DNA of 64,000 nt from Micrococcaceae bacterium Sec5.1 (GCA_039636795.1 CP143430.1:1922001-1986000), one strand, 5' to 3'; positions 25,571 to 34,765 are shown, counted from the stretch's first letter. A program made the numbers and translations. Notes: generated by a model not told the origin, from the letters alone.

Positions 25571-26818
25571 TCAGACCCGCGGTTTCCGGCCTGTTTTTGT
25601 GACGGAGCCGGAGGCCGCGGAAGCTGGTGCCGCAAAGGCCGCTGCCCCTACGGCCAGAGCAAGGGCACCCAAGCCCCAAGGGAGACCCGCTGCTACGGCA
25701 ATCCCGCCCACCAACAAGGGCCCGCCAGCATCGCCAAGCTCCCGGCCAAGTTCGGCCGAACCCATCGTGCGGCCCAGGCGTTCAGCGGGAGTCGCATCTG
25801 CCAAGTGCGCGAAGGCCAATGGGGTAGCGGTACCGATTCCCAGTCCGATCAAAACGGCGGCACAGTAAATCGGTACGGCGCGGTACATGGAAAGGGCACC
25901 GTTCATAGCCAGTGCTTCGGGGAGAAGGCCCGCGATGAGTACGCCGACGGTTATGGCCAGCAAACCACCCACCATGCCCGGCCGGTCTGCGAGGACTCCC
26001 CGATCCCGCAATCGTCCGATCCTTGGCTGGACCAGCGATGACGCCAAGGCCAAGACCGTTACGACGGCGACACTGCCGGCGGTGCCGAGGCCCTCCCTTG
26101 CGGCCAGCGCCGGGAGAAAGCCTACCGCTGCGCCCAGGGCGCCAGTCGAGGCCGCCAGCACCACGGTAGGCCCAAGGAATGATCGCTCGGTACTTTGCTT
26201 CCAGACATCAACGATGGTGTATCTGGGCCGATGCAGGGGAGCCAGGCGCGGCACGGAGATGGCGGCCCAGACGGCTACTGCGAAGCCCAATAGGGAGAGG
26301 ATGAGGAAGAGCAGGCTGAAACCGCCTGCGATGATCGCGACAGCGCCCAACAGGGGACCGACCGCGTAGCCAAGGCCCTTCCATGCGCCGTAACGGCCAA
26401 AGTAGCGACCCGTGTGTTTGCCGGCCAACCTCGCCACGCTGGCAGAGGATGCTGGTGAAAATGCCGAAGCAGCCATGCCTTGGCCCAGACGGGCTACGGC
26501 CAGCATGAGGGGTTGATCGGCCCACAGCCCGATGAGGGACGCAGCGGAGAAGGCCAGAAGCCCTCCGATGATCACGGGTTTGGGCCCAATGCGGTCGCTG
26601 AGGGCCCCGAAGACCGGCTTGAGGAAGACCTCCGCGATGTCGTACAGGGCCAACAGCACACCCAGGCCAAGCAGGCTCAAACCGATGTCCGCGCTTTCGG
26701 CGCCAAGTCCGGCGGCTACGGCGTGGGCGCCAAAAGCGGTGGTGAAGCCGGCTGCATAGAGGGGCCATCGGTGGCTGGGGGAGATGTCGGCACTCAAGCG
26801 CGACTTGTCGTCGTTCAC
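25571..26818 (-). CDS. MFS transporter
   Basis: A 415-residue transporter with about 12 membrane helices and the MFS loop 2-3 motif (KPVFGALSDRIGPKPV, near residue 58). It resembles drug/sugar efflux MFS proteins; the substrate is unknown. GTG 26818 (VNDDKSRLSADISPSHRWPLY) is chosen because TACATT lies 7 bases ahead; an in-frame ATG at 26854 would start inside the promoter repeat. It is convergent with parE, with only 2 bases between the stops and no terminator. Confidence 0.88.
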   Translation of the reverse strand: MNDDKSRLSADISPSHRWPLYAAGFTTAFGAHAVAAGLGAESADIGLSLLGLGVLLALYDIAEVFLKPVFGALSDRIGPKPVIIGGLLAFSAASLIGLWADQPLMLAVARLGQGMAASAFSPASSASVARLAGKHTGRYFGRYGAWKGLGYAVGPLLGAVAIIAGGFSLLFLILSLLGFAVAVWAAISVPRLAPLHRPRYTIVDVWKQSTERSFLGPTVVLAASTGALGAAVGFLPALAAREGLGTAGSVAVVTVLALASSLVQPRIGRLRDRGVLADRPGMVGGLLAITVGVLIAGLLPEALAMNGALSMYRAVPIYCAAVLIGLGIGTATPLAFAHLADATPAERLGRTMGSAELGRELGDAGGPLLVGGIAVAAGLPWGLGALALAVGAAAFAAPASAASGSVTKTGRKPRV

Positions 26819-26825
26819 GCCCCTC

Positions 26826-26831
26826 AATGTA
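26826..26831 (-). promoter_or_regulatory. -10 hexamer of a probable leaderless transcript (MFS gene at 26818)
   Basis: On the minus strand TACATT is followed by GAGGGGC and the GTG start codon, a 7-base gap. The hexamer lies in the first copy of the 16-bp repeat. Confidence 0.45.
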
Positions 26832-26858
26832 ACAACACCGCCATGTAACAACACCGCC
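26827..26858. repeat. 16-bp tandem direct repeat in the MFS promoter
   Basis: ATGTAACAACACCGCC occurs twice back to back (26827-26842 and 26843-26858). On the minus strand each copy carries a GTTACAT box, so the -10 region is duplicated. Confidence 0.85.
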
Positions 26859-26874
26859 AGCGCTGACCTTCTAC

Positions 26875-27921
26875 CTAGCCAAGCAATCCCGGGACGATAA
26901 GAAGCCCCGTGGGCACAGCCAGCAGCAAGGCTGAGGTGGCCAGCACCAGGGCGCGAAGACCTTTGGCGAGTGGAGGCTGTGGCGAGAGGAGGCGGCTCAC
27001 GCGTGACGCCGTCGTACGCGGTGAATCTGCCCCGCCGGTGGCGCTGATGCTGCCACCCTCGACGACGGCGCCCCCGCCGCTGAGCGCCCGCGGGCTGAGT
27101 GCCTGGCCGGCAAGAGCCTTGCCATTCGGTGCACCGCCGCTCACGGACTGTTCTCCCAGCCCTGGCGTGGAGGACCCGCTGGAGACTATGGCAATGGCCT
27201 TGATCAGCGTGACCTTGCTTTCGGTCCTGAGTGCGACGTCGTCAGCCAGCATTTCGATCAGGGAGTTCACGGCCGTCTGGGCAAGCCGTGTGGTGGGGAA
27301 CCAGGGGAGTGCCTGCCGCCAGGCTGCGAACGCCCAGAGCAGGAGGTCGTGACGTTGGGACAAGTGCGCGTTTTCATGGATGAGCACTGCGCGCAATTCC
27401 GCCGGTTCGAGGGCGGCCATGAGTCCGTCGGACAAGACTGTCACCGAACGTGCGCCGCCGGGCAAGCAGTAAGCCACAGGGGAGTCGTGGTTGATCACTA
27501 CGGTGCCCGGGCCGTCGTCCGAGGGTGATGCCAGAAGCGTGAGCAATTCGCGGTGTCGCCTGCGTTGCCGTTCAATTTTGTAGTAGGTCAAGAGCAGGGT
27601 GAACACCAGGTGGGCCGTTAGGAGTGCGGCCGCAGACAGGGCGAAGAGGTGCCAGAAGCCCAGCGCTGTGGTTGGCTCGTTATTGAAAACCATGCCGGCC
27701 AGGCTCCTGAGCCCAGCGATGAGGTTCTCACCGATTGGTTCCAGCCCGTAGACCAGCATTGCGCCGATCATGGACAGGCCACCTGCGAGGGCAATTGCCT
27801 GCCAGAGGACCATTGCGGTGAAGGGGGAGCGCGCAGGCCATTGCGCGCGCGAAAGCAAAACGGGTACCGGCCACGCCAGTATCAATGCCAGGACCGCCAG
27901 GAAGTATGAGGTCCAGAACAT
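26875..27921 (-). CDS. M56 family (BlaR1-like) membrane metalloprotease
   Basis: A 348-residue integral membrane zinc protease. Membrane helices lie near 3-23, 36-58, 88-112 and at the C-terminus (~325-345). The zinc motif HENAH (182-186) and E223/D227 in EMLADDVAL form the active site. It is much shorter than BlaR1 of staphylococci and has no penicillin-binding sensor domain; a Gly/Ser-rich stretch (~248-300) fills part of the C-terminal region. It starts 5 bases after the blaI stop, so the two form an operon. By analogy it would cleave BlaI when triggered; the trigger is unknown. Confidence 0.9.
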   Translation of the reverse strand: MFWTSYFLAVLALILAWPVPVLLSRAQWPARSPFTAMVLWQAIALAGGLSMIGAMLVYGLEPIGENLIAGLRSLAGMVFNNEPTTALGFWHLFALSAAALLTAHLVFTLLLTYYKIERQRRRHRELLTLLASPSDDGPGTVVINHDSPVAYCLPGGARSVTVLSDGLMAALEPAELRAVLIHENAHLSQRHDLLLWAFAAWRQALPWFPTTRLAQTAVNSLIEMLADDVALRTESKVTLIKAIAIVSSGSSTPGLGEQSVSGGAPNGKALAGQALSPRALSGGGAVVEGGSISATGGADSPRTTASRVSRLLSPQPPLAKGLRALVLATSALLLAVPTGLLIVPGLLG

Positions 27922-27926
27922 ACTGG

Positions 27927-28313
27927 CTAATTGTAGCCGAGCAGTTTGCGCAGGGTAGCGGCTTCACTTTCGGAGACGGAGCCAATGAAGCGGGCAAGAA
28001 CTGCTTCGCGGTCAGGAGCCGAGCCAAGAACTTCGTGCATGAGTTCCGCGGTGTGGTCGGCGCGGCTCGACACGGCTTGGTATCGGTGTGGCCTGGTCCC
28101 GCGTTCGCGTTCCACCAGGCCCTTCTTCTCCAGCCTGGAGAGCACTGTCAGGACCGTAGTCACTGCCAGGTCCTTGCCCTGGTGTCCCGCTGTGCCGTCG
28201 CCGGCTTCAGAGTCCTGCGCGAGAAGATCACGCAGGGTGTTGGCTGTTGCAGCCTCCTGGCCTGCCCAGAGCAGGTCCATCACTGCCCGTTCCAGTTCCC
28301 CAAGACTCGCCAT
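27927..28313 (-). CDS. BlaI/MecI/CopY family transcriptional repressor
   Basis: A 128-residue winged-helix repressor. MASLGELERAVMDLLW opens the domain, the recognition region is TVLTVLSRLEKKGLVERERG (near 52-72), and a C-terminal dimer helix follows (SESEAATLRKLLG). Relatives bind TACA/TGTA-type dyads and are inactivated by an M56 protease. ATG 28313 has AGGGAAG 5-6 bases upstream; a TTG three bases earlier is less likely. It is transcribed away from cydA, with three matching 17-bp dyads in the space between, so it is expected to control itself and cydABDC. Confidence 0.93.
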   Translation of the reverse strand: MASLGELERAVMDLLWAGQEAATANTLRDLLAQDSEAGDGTAGHQGKDLAVTTVLTVLSRLEKKGLVERERGTRPHRYQAVSSRADHTAELMHEVLGSAPDREAVLARFIGSVSESEAATLRKLLGYN

Positions 28314-28411
28314 CAATACTTCCCTACCTTCCGCGTCCCGGTGGCAAAAGCCGCCACCCGGGAGCGATGATCCAACGTTCCATCACAAATCTACCGCTTT
28401 TCAGCCTCTCA

Positions 28412-28428
28412 TTCTACGTGAGGTAGAA
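28412..28428. promoter_or_regulatory. BlaI operator candidate 1 (blaI side)
   Basis: TTCTAC-GTGAG-GTAGAA: 6-bp perfect inverted arms with a 5-base centre, 99 bases upstream of the blaI start. Same architecture as the two dyads before cydA. Confidence 0.75.
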
Positions 28429-28509
28429 CTATCGGCGCGTCGCGGACGGCGCTTGACCCTTGCGTGTGCGTAACGCCACTTGAAGAATGGCATGTGGTTC
28501 CCTCACTTG

Positions 28510-28526
28510 TTCTACACTGTGTAGAA
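28510..28526. promoter_or_regulatory. BlaI operator candidate 2 (cydA side)
   Basis: TTCTACACTGTGTAGAA is a perfect 17-bp palindrome (8-bp arms around a central T). It overlaps the likely -35 region of cydA. Confidence 0.8.
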
Positions 28527-28527
28527 G

Positions 28528-28533
28528 TAAAGT
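28528..28533 (+). promoter_or_regulatory. Possible cydA -10 element
   Basis: TAAAGT lies between the two downstream dyads, about 60 bases before the cydA ATG. The -35 region would fall inside dyad 2, so a bound repressor would block polymerase. Confidence 0.35.
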
Positions 28534-28534
28534 T

Positions 28535-28551
28535 TTCTACACAACGTAGAA
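28535..28551. promoter_or_regulatory. BlaI operator candidate 3 (cydA side)
   Basis: TTCTAC-ACAAC-GTAGAA, centred 25 bases downstream of dyad 2 and 41 bases before the cydA start. Confidence 0.78.
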
Positions 28552-28591
28552 GTAATTACACCGCACTTGGGCCGCCGGACAAAGGACAGCC

Positions 28592-30211
28592 ATGGACGCC
28601 TTGGAAATCGCACGCTGGCAATTCGGGATCACCACCGTCTACCACTTCATGATGGTGCCCCTGACCATCGGCCTTGGCCTGGTGGTGGCCATCATTCAGA
28701 CCCTGTGGTACCGCACGGGAAAGCCCGAGTATCTCCGCATGACCAAGTTCTGGGGCAAGCTCTTCCTCATCAACTTCATCATGGGTGTGGCAACCGGCAT
28801 CGTTCAGGAATTCCAGTTCGGCATGGCCTGGAGCGAATACAGCCGGTTCGTTGGTGATGTCTTTGGGGCACCGCTGGCCCTCGAAGCCCTTCTCGCCTTC
28901 TTCGTCGAGTCCACTTTCCTTGGACTCTGGATCTTCGGTTGGAAGCAACTTAAGCGCGGTGTCCACCTTGCCTGCCTGTGGATTGCCGTGATCGGTTCGG
29001 TCTTCTCCGCTTACTTCATCATCGTGGCCAATTCATGGATGCAGCACCCGGTGGGCGTTGAAATGGTGGAAGGCCGGCCTGTCATGACGGACGCCTGGGC
29101 AGTGTTTACCAATAACACTGCACTGGTTGCCGTACCGCACACTCTCTTCGGTGCCCTTGGTGTTGCCGGTGCCTTCCTGCTCGGAATCGCCTGGTACCAC
29201 TTGTGGCGCCGCCGCCATGACGGCATTGACGTGGTTGGTGCGGACGGCCGGCTGCTTGTCGGAGAAGCCGATATCCCGGGCCGCGACAAGGGTGACTACA
29301 CAGTATGGATGCGTTCCCTCCGGATCGGCGCCGTGGTGGCGATGATCTCCTTTGCCGGCACCGCCCTCACGGGCGACCTGCAAGGCAAGCTCATGTTCGA
29401 GCAGCAGCCCATGAAAATGGCTGCCGCGGAGGCGGCATGCCACGACGGCACCGGCTTTTCCGTACTGAGCGTCGGCAACCTGGGTGCCAAGAACTGTGAC
29501 GACATCGTCGCTGTCATCGAAGTGCCAGGGATCCTTTCCTTCCTCGCCAAGGGCGACTTCACCACAGAAGTGAAGGGCGTGAACAGCCTGCTTGGGGAGT
29601 ACAAGGAGAAGTACGGCACGCACTTGCCGGACAACCCGCTCTATGGCGACCGGGCCGGTCAGGAAATCCAGTACGTGCCCGTCATGGAAGTCACCTACTG
29701 GGGCTTCCGGATGATGATCGGCTTCGGGGGCGTCGCCGCACTGGCAGCGCTTGTGGCCCTATGGGTTACCCGCAAGGGCGTCGTCCCTGGGTCAAAATGG
29801 CTCATGCGCCTTGCCGTCTTCGGAATCCTGGCACCGTTCGGGGCCAACGCCGCCGGCTGGATCTTCACGGAAATGGGCCGGCAACCCTTTGTCGTAGCCC
29901 CAAATCCCGACATGAACGGTATTGACCAGGTCTTCATGTTCACCGCCGCTGCCGTTTCACCCGGCGTCAGTGCCGGTGAGCTCATGACCTCCCTGGTTGT
30001 CCTGACCGCCATCTACGCCGTCCTGCTGGTGGTGGAAGTCAAGCTCCTGGTCAAGTACGTCCGTGGCGGCGTCGCCTCAGCCATGCCTGAGCTTGCCCAC
30101 GCCGCGGACAAGCACCGCGCCAGCGATGACGAACGTGACAGGGACAAGGAAGGCGACGACGGCGCACCCGGCCCCGACAAAGCCGACGACGTCCTGGCGT
30201 TCGCCTACTAG
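28592..30211 (+). CDS. cydA: Cytochrome bd ubiquinol/menaquinol oxidase subunit I
   Basis: Haem-bearing subunit of the high-affinity terminal oxidase that reduces oxygen to water from quinol. The 539 residues hold about nine membrane helices, haem ligand H18 in YHFMMVP, H183 in VPHTLFG, acidic proton-path residues E98 and E106, a Met ligand in YWGFRMMIGF (~370) and the GRQPFVV signature (~428). The tail after residue ~500 is a highly charged ~40-residue extension. AAAGGA precedes the ATG. First gene of cydA-cydB-cydDC, with two repressor-type dyads in its promoter. Confidence 0.98.
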   Translation: MDALEIARWQFGITTVYHFMMVPLTIGLGLVVAIIQTLWYRTGKPEYLRMTKFWGKLFLINFIMGVATGIVQEFQFGMAWSEYSRFVGDVFGAPLALEALLAFFVESTFLGLWIFGWKQLKRGVHLACLWIAVIGSVFSAYFIIVANSWMQHPVGVEMVEGRPVMTDAWAVFTNNTALVAVPHTLFGALGVAGAFLLGIAWYHLWRRRHDGIDVVGADGRLLVGEADIPGRDKGDYTVWMRSLRIGAVVAMISFAGTALTGDLQGKLMFEQQPMKMAAAEAACHDGTGFSVLSVGNLGAKNCDDIVAVIEVPGILSFLAKGDFTTEVKGVNSLLGEYKEKYGTHLPDNPLYGDRAGQEIQYVPVMEVTYWGFRMMIGFGGVAALAALVALWVTRKGVVPGSKWLMRLAVFGILAPFGANAAGWIFTEMGRQPFVVAPNPDMNGIDQVFMFTAAAVSPGVSAGELMTSLVVLTAIYAVLLVVEVKLLVKYVRGGVASAMPELAHAADKHRASDDERDRDKEGDDGAPGPDKADDVLAFAY

Positions 30212-30228
30212 AAACAGAGGAATAGACA

Positions 30229-31305
30229 ATGGAACTGTTGCCAACCATCTGGTTCGTGGCCATCGCAGTACTATGGACCGGCTATCTCTTCCTTGAGGGC
30301 TTCGATCTCGGGGTAGGCATGCTCATGAAGCTGTTTGCGCGGAACAACACGGACAGGCGCGTGCTTCTCAATACCATCGGCCCCGTCTGGGACGGCAACG
30401 AGGTTTGGCTTCTCACTGCAGCCGGAGCCACCTTCGCAGCTTTCCCCCTCTGGTACGCCTCCTTGTTCTCGGCGCTCTATCTTCCGCTCCTGTGCGTCCT
30501 GGTGGCGTTGATCTTCCGGGCCGTGGCCTTCGAATACCGGGGCAAGGTGGACACTGAACGCTGGCGCACCACCTGGGACTGGGCAATCGCCGTTGGATCC
30601 TTTGTGGCCGCCTTCGGTATCGGCGCAGCCCTGGCGCTTACCACCACGGGCTTGCCGCTCAACGCCAACGGGGACCGCACCGGTGGACCGTTTGCCTGGT
30701 TCAGCGGTTACGCCCTCCTTGGCGGCTTCGGTGTGGTCGCCTTCGCCTTGGTTCACGCCCTGGCGTTCCTGGCGTTGAAGACCGACGGCGAGGTGCGGCT
30801 GCGTGCCCGCCGCTGGTTTGTGCGGCTGGTGCCGTTTGCTGTCTTGCCGATGCTCGCATGGATGGTTGCTGTGCAGTTCCTGAGCGGAAAGACCTGGACG
30901 TGGGTCATTGTTGTGGCCGGAGTCGTGTCCGTGGTTTTGGCCTGGCAGTGGGCACGCAACGGCTCGGAGGGCCGGGCATTTGGGGCAATCGGAGCTTTCG
31001 TCGTCTGTGCCACGGCGTCGATCTTCGGGGCCGCGTTCCCAGTGGTCATCCCCTCAACCGTAGATCCCGCGTTCAGCCTAACTATTTCCAATGCTTCTTC
31101 CTCCGACTACACGCTGGGCCTGATGAGCATTGTGGCTGCGGTGGGGCTTCCCCTGGTTATTGCCTACCAGGCCTGGACTTACTGGGTATTCCGGCGCCGT
31201 GTCAGCGCAGCGCACATTCCCGAAGCCCACGGTTTCCTTCCGGCCATCGCCGCCAAGGTGTTGGTTGGCAAGGAAAACACCAGCCCTTCCAACCCGGGAG
31301 CCTAG
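30229..31305 (+). CDS. cydB: Cytochrome bd oxidase subunit II
   Basis: Second subunit of the bd oxidase, 358 residues with about eight to nine membrane helices. The opening WFVAIAVLWTGYLFLEGFDLGVGML and GPVWDGNEVWLL are family hallmarks. It starts 17 bases after the cydA stop with an AGAGGAA ribosome site and is followed 7 bases later by cydDC, so all three are one operon. Confidence 0.97.
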   Translation: MELLPTIWFVAIAVLWTGYLFLEGFDLGVGMLMKLFARNNTDRRVLLNTIGPVWDGNEVWLLTAAGATFAAFPLWYASLFSALYLPLLCVLVALIFRAVAFEYRGKVDTERWRTTWDWAIAVGSFVAAFGIGAALALTTTGLPLNANGDRTGGPFAWFSGYALLGGFGVVAFALVHALAFLALKTDGEVRLRARRWFVRLVPFAVLPMLAWMVAVQFLSGKTWTWVIVVAGVVSVVLAWQWARNGSEGRAFGAIGAFVVCATASIFGAAFPVVIPSTVDPAFSLTISNASSSDYTLGLMSIVAAVGLPLVIAYQAWTYWVFRRRVSAAHIPEAHGFLPAIAAKVLVGKENTSPSNPGA

Positions 31306-31312
31306 CCTCGTC

Positions 31313-34300
31313 ATGAAGCCCGTGTTCCCCTCCGGCCCGGCCACCCGATCCGCCCTCTACGTCATAGGCCTGCTCTCAGCCCTCAAGGCACTTTCGCTGG
31401 TACTGATGGCACAGGCGGTGGCCGGTGCACTGGCCGGTTTGGCCGGAAGCCCGTCCGATTGGACCAACGGGCTGGTGTGGGGGGCCGTCGGAGCGGTGCT
31501 ACGGTCCCTGACCGTATGGGGCCAGGGCGTTGCGTCGCGCCGTGCCGCGCTGGGGGTCAAAGAGGAGCTGCGCTCGCAGCTTCTCAAGCGCTCACTGGCC
31601 GAGGGCGGAACAGCTGCGGTTGAGGGCACTAACGACGGCGGGCTCGCGATCCTCGCCACGCGCGGGCTGGACGCACTGGATGACTACTACACCCAATACC
31701 TGCCGGCCCTGGTGAACTGCGCGACCGTTCCGCTGCTCATCGGCGCCCGGATACTGTTTGCCGACTGGGTGAGCGCCGTGGTCATCGTCTTGACCGTTCC
31801 CCTTGTGCCGCTGTTCATGATCCTGATTGGCCGCCACACGGAAGACGCGGTCAGGGACGCCCAAACGACGCTTCGCAGGTTGTCCGGGCACATCCTTGAA
31901 CTCGCAAAGGGCCTGCCTGTGCTGGTGGGTTTGGGACGGGCCAGCGAGCAACGCGCGGCACTCGAAGACATTTCCGAGCAATACCGCAGCCGAACCATGG
32001 TCACGCTCCGGACGGCGTTCCTCTCGGCTCTTGCCCTGGAACTCATAGCAACCATCTCAGTCGCTGTCGTAGCAGTCTTCATCGGCGTGCGGCTGGTGGC
32101 CGGAGACATGGCCCTGGAAGCCGGGCTTTTGGCACTTATCCTTGCTCCTGACTGCTACTTGCCCCTGCGTGAGCTCGGTACCGCCCACCATGCCAGCGAT
32201 GACGGCAGGGCGGCCTTGGAAACTGCCAATACCGTGTTGAAGGCACCCACGCACCAGCGTCTTACTGATAACCAGCGTCTTACCGATAACCAGCCACTTA
32301 CCGACAACCCGACATCTCGCACCGGGCTCGCCGACATCGTGGTCAGAGGCCTCACGGTGACCTATACCGGACGGCCCGCACCCGCCGTCGAGCGCTTGGA
32401 TTTTACCGCTCCGGCAGGCCTGGTTACGGCGTTGGACGGAAACAGCGGCGCCGGAAAAAGCACTGTGCTGGGTGTCCTGGCCGGCCTGATCGGCCCGGGT
32501 CCGGGCGCATCCGTGACCGGCACCGTGACTGGTGTGGCACCGGGTACCGTCGCCTGGGTACCGCAACACCCCGTGATGGTGGCCGACACCGTGCAGGAGG
32601 AGATCGAGCTGTACCTTGGCGGGCAGCACTCAGTAGATACCGCGCAGGCTGTCGCGAGCATCCTGCGGAGAGTCTCTGCTGATCACCTTGCGGCCAAACA
32701 CCCTGCCGAACTCAGCCCGGGGGAGTTGCGCCGTGTGGCGCTTGCCCGGGGCCTGGCGCGGCTGGAGGCCGGCGCTGCCGTGCTGCTTCTGGACGAACCC
32801 ACCGCACATTTGGACCACTACTCAGCCAGCGTGGTCCGCTCTGCCATCACGTCCCTTCGCGGCTCTGCCACCGTCATCCTGATCGCACACGATTCCGCCA
32901 CCCGTGCGCTCGCCGACCATGTAGTCCGGGTAGAGCACTTGACGCCAGCGAATCGGCGTACCGACCTGCCGGAACGAAGGGCTGCATCTACCGCGGCCCT
33001 CGTATCAACCGATCTGCAGCAGTCCACCCGGACAGCTGCCGGTACTGGTCAAATTGAGCACGCAGAGGACGGAATCGTCCACACAGCCCTCAACCAGGGA
33101 TGGCTCCCCAACGTGAAACGGCTCGCGCTGGTCCTACGGCCGGTTCGAGGAAAGTTCGCCGCAGCAGGCGTGGTGGGAGTCCTCGCCGCGCTTTTCGCAG
33201 TTGCCCTGTCCGGCCTGTCAGGGTGGCTCATCATCCGGGCCAGCGACCAGCCACCCATTCTCTACCTCCTGGGCGCGATCGTTGGCGTGCGTTTCTTCGG
33301 CATCGGCAGGGCCGTCCTTCGCTACTGTGAGCGGCTCCTGACCCACGACGCCGTCTTTGCTGCGATGACACGCCTGCGCGGGGCGCTCTGGGCCACCCTG
33401 AGCCGCCGTGCACTCTCACTTCGCAGGCTTTTGCAAGGCGGTAACGTCCTGGGCTCGATCGTGGACGACGTTGACACACTCAGGGACCTTCTACCGAGGG
33501 TCGCCCTGCCTCCGTTGACTGCCGTGGGTGTTGGCGGTGCGGCCATCGCGGCAACGGCCATGGTGTTGCCCGTTGCCGTGCCCGCCGTTGCCTCTGCCAC
33601 CGTAATGGGACTCATTGTTGCGCCGCTTGTTGCCGTACTTGCTGACCGGAACGCCGCCAAGGCAGAACAACAGCTGCGCTCGGTGGTGCTCCGCGATGTT
33701 GCGGCCGCCCTCGATGCCCGCGCCGAACTAACCGCCAACGGTGTGGCCGGAAGCATCCTGACCGCACTCAGCGACAAAGATCGTGCGGCTACCGTTTCGG
33801 CGCAGCGTTCTGCCTGGGCCGAAGGTCTCGGCCAAGCTGTCACCGTCCTCGCCTGCTCGCTCGCCGCCCTATGGGCGGCACTCCTGGGCGCCGAATCGGT
33901 GCACGATGGTTCCGCCGCGCCTGCCCTTGTGGCCGTGATTGTGCTCATGCAATTGGCCCTCGTGGAACCTTTTGCGGCAACGGTTTCCGCCGTCCGCCAG
34001 GGCCCTGCGCTCGCAGACGTCTTGGGCGGCGTGGCAGTCACCGGGGCGTTGTCCGGCCCCGCCGATGCGGACAACGCAGATCACGACGCCGGTACGCACC
34101 CTTTGCCTGACCGCGACGGCAAGGCGGGGCTGGAGTTGAACGGAATTGCCGCTGCCTGGCCAGGTGGCCCGTCGGTGATCTCCGGAGTTACCGCCGAGGC
34201 CGGGCCGGGCCGATGGCTGGCAGTCACCGGCCCGTCGGGAGCCGGCAAATCGACGCTGCTTTCAGTCCTCCTTGGCTTCCTTCCTGTGAAGGAAGGAAGG

Positions 34301-34765
34301 GCACTGCTCACGGGGACAGCGGCGTGGTGCCCGCAGGAAGCCCACCTCTTCGACTCCACCATCCGGGGTAATCTCCTTCTGGCGAGGCCCCCGGGGAACA
34401 AGCCCAACGAACAAGAAATGGCCAAGGCCTTGCAGGATGTGGGTCTCGACGTATTGGTAGGGACCTTGCCGGAGGGGCTTGACACACGCATTGGATCAGC
34501 CGGGGCCTTCCTCAGTGGTGGCGAGCGGCAGCGTCTTGCCATGGCCAGGACACTTCTGACGGGCGCGAGCGTGCTGTTGCTGGATGAGCCTACGGCGCAC
34601 CTTGATGCTGAAGCCGCCCGCGAAATGATGGCCACCCTTCGCCGGGGTTTGCGGGACGTCACAGTAGTCTTGGTGACCCATAACCCGGATGACATCGATC
34701 CTGCAGACGCCAGGCTTGAGCTCCCCAGCGCGGCTGAGCTGGTGAGAGTTCCTACTCCCCAGTAG
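31313..34765 (+). CDS. cydDC: Fused CydD-CydC ABC transporter (bd oxidase assembly)
   Basis: One 1150-residue chain in place of two half-transporters. The CydD half has a membrane domain (~1-300), Walker A GNSGAGKST (376-384), signature LSPGELRRVALARG (from 467) and Walker B LLLDEP. The CydC half has a membrane domain (~600-850), Walker A GPSGAGKST (973-981), signature LSGGERQRLAMART (from 1067) and LLLDEPTAH. CydDC exports thiols (or handles haem) to the outside and is needed for bd oxidase maturation. ATG 31313 follows cydB by 7 bases; the frame extends upstream inside cydB without meaning. A repeat at 32254-32307 lies in the CydD linker. Confidence 0.95.
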   Translation: MKPVFPSGPATRSALYVIGLLSALKALSLVLMAQAVAGALAGLAGSPSDWTNGLVWGAVGAVLRSLTVWGQGVASRRAALGVKEELRSQLLKRSLAEGGTAAVEGTNDGGLAILATRGLDALDDYYTQYLPALVNCATVPLLIGARILFADWVSAVVIVLTVPLVPLFMILIGRHTEDAVRDAQTTLRRLSGHILELAKGLPVLVGLGRASEQRAALEDISEQYRSRTMVTLRTAFLSALALELIATISVAVVAVFIGVRLVAGDMALEAGLLALILAPDCYLPLRELGTAHHASDDGRAALETANTVLKAPTHQRLTDNQRLTDNQPLTDNPTSRTGLADIVVRGLTVTYTGRPAPAVERLDFTAPAGLVTALDGNSGAGKSTVLGVLAGLIGPGPGASVTGTVTGVAPGTVAWVPQHPVMVADTVQEEIELYLGGQHSVDTAQAVASILRRVSADHLAAKHPAELSPGELRRVALARGLARLEAGAAVLLLDEPTAHLDHYSASVVRSAITSLRGSATVILIAHDSATRALADHVVRVEHLTPANRRTDLPERRAASTAALVSTDLQQSTRTAAGTGQIEHAEDGIVHTALNQGWLPNVKRLALVLRPVRGKFAAAGVVGVLAALFAVALSGLSGWLIIRASDQPPILYLLGAIVGVRFFGIGRAVLRYCERLLTHDAVFAAMTRLRGALWATLSRRALSLRRLLQGGNVLGSIVDDVDTLRDLLPRVALPPLTAVGVGGAAIAATAMVLPVAVPAVASATVMGLIVAPLVAVLADRNAAKAEQQLRSVVLRDVAAALDARAELTANGVAGSILTALSDKDRAATVSAQRSAWAEGLGQAVTVLACSLAALWAALLGAESVHDGSAAPALVAVIVLMQLALVEPFAATVSAVRQGPALADVLGGVAVTGALSGPADADNADHDAGTHPLPDRDGKAGLELNGIAAAWPGGPSVISGVTAEAGPGRWLAVTGPSGAGKSTLLSVLLGFLPVKEGRALLTGTAAWCPQEAHLFDSTIRGNLLLARPPGNKPNEQEMAKALQDVGLDVLVGTLPEGLDTRIGSAGAFLSGGERQRLAMARTLLTGASVLLLDEPTAHLDAEAAREMMATLRRGLRDVTVVLVTHNPDDIDPADARLELPSAAELVRVPTPQ
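32254..32307 (+). repeat. Three 18-bp tandem units inside cydDC
   Basis: Units at 32254, 32272 and 32290 (CCAGCGTCTTAC-GATAA and variants; the third is more diverged) encode QRLTDN, QRLTDN and QPLTDN between the CydD membrane domain and its ATPase domain. The period keeps frame. Confidence 0.9.
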
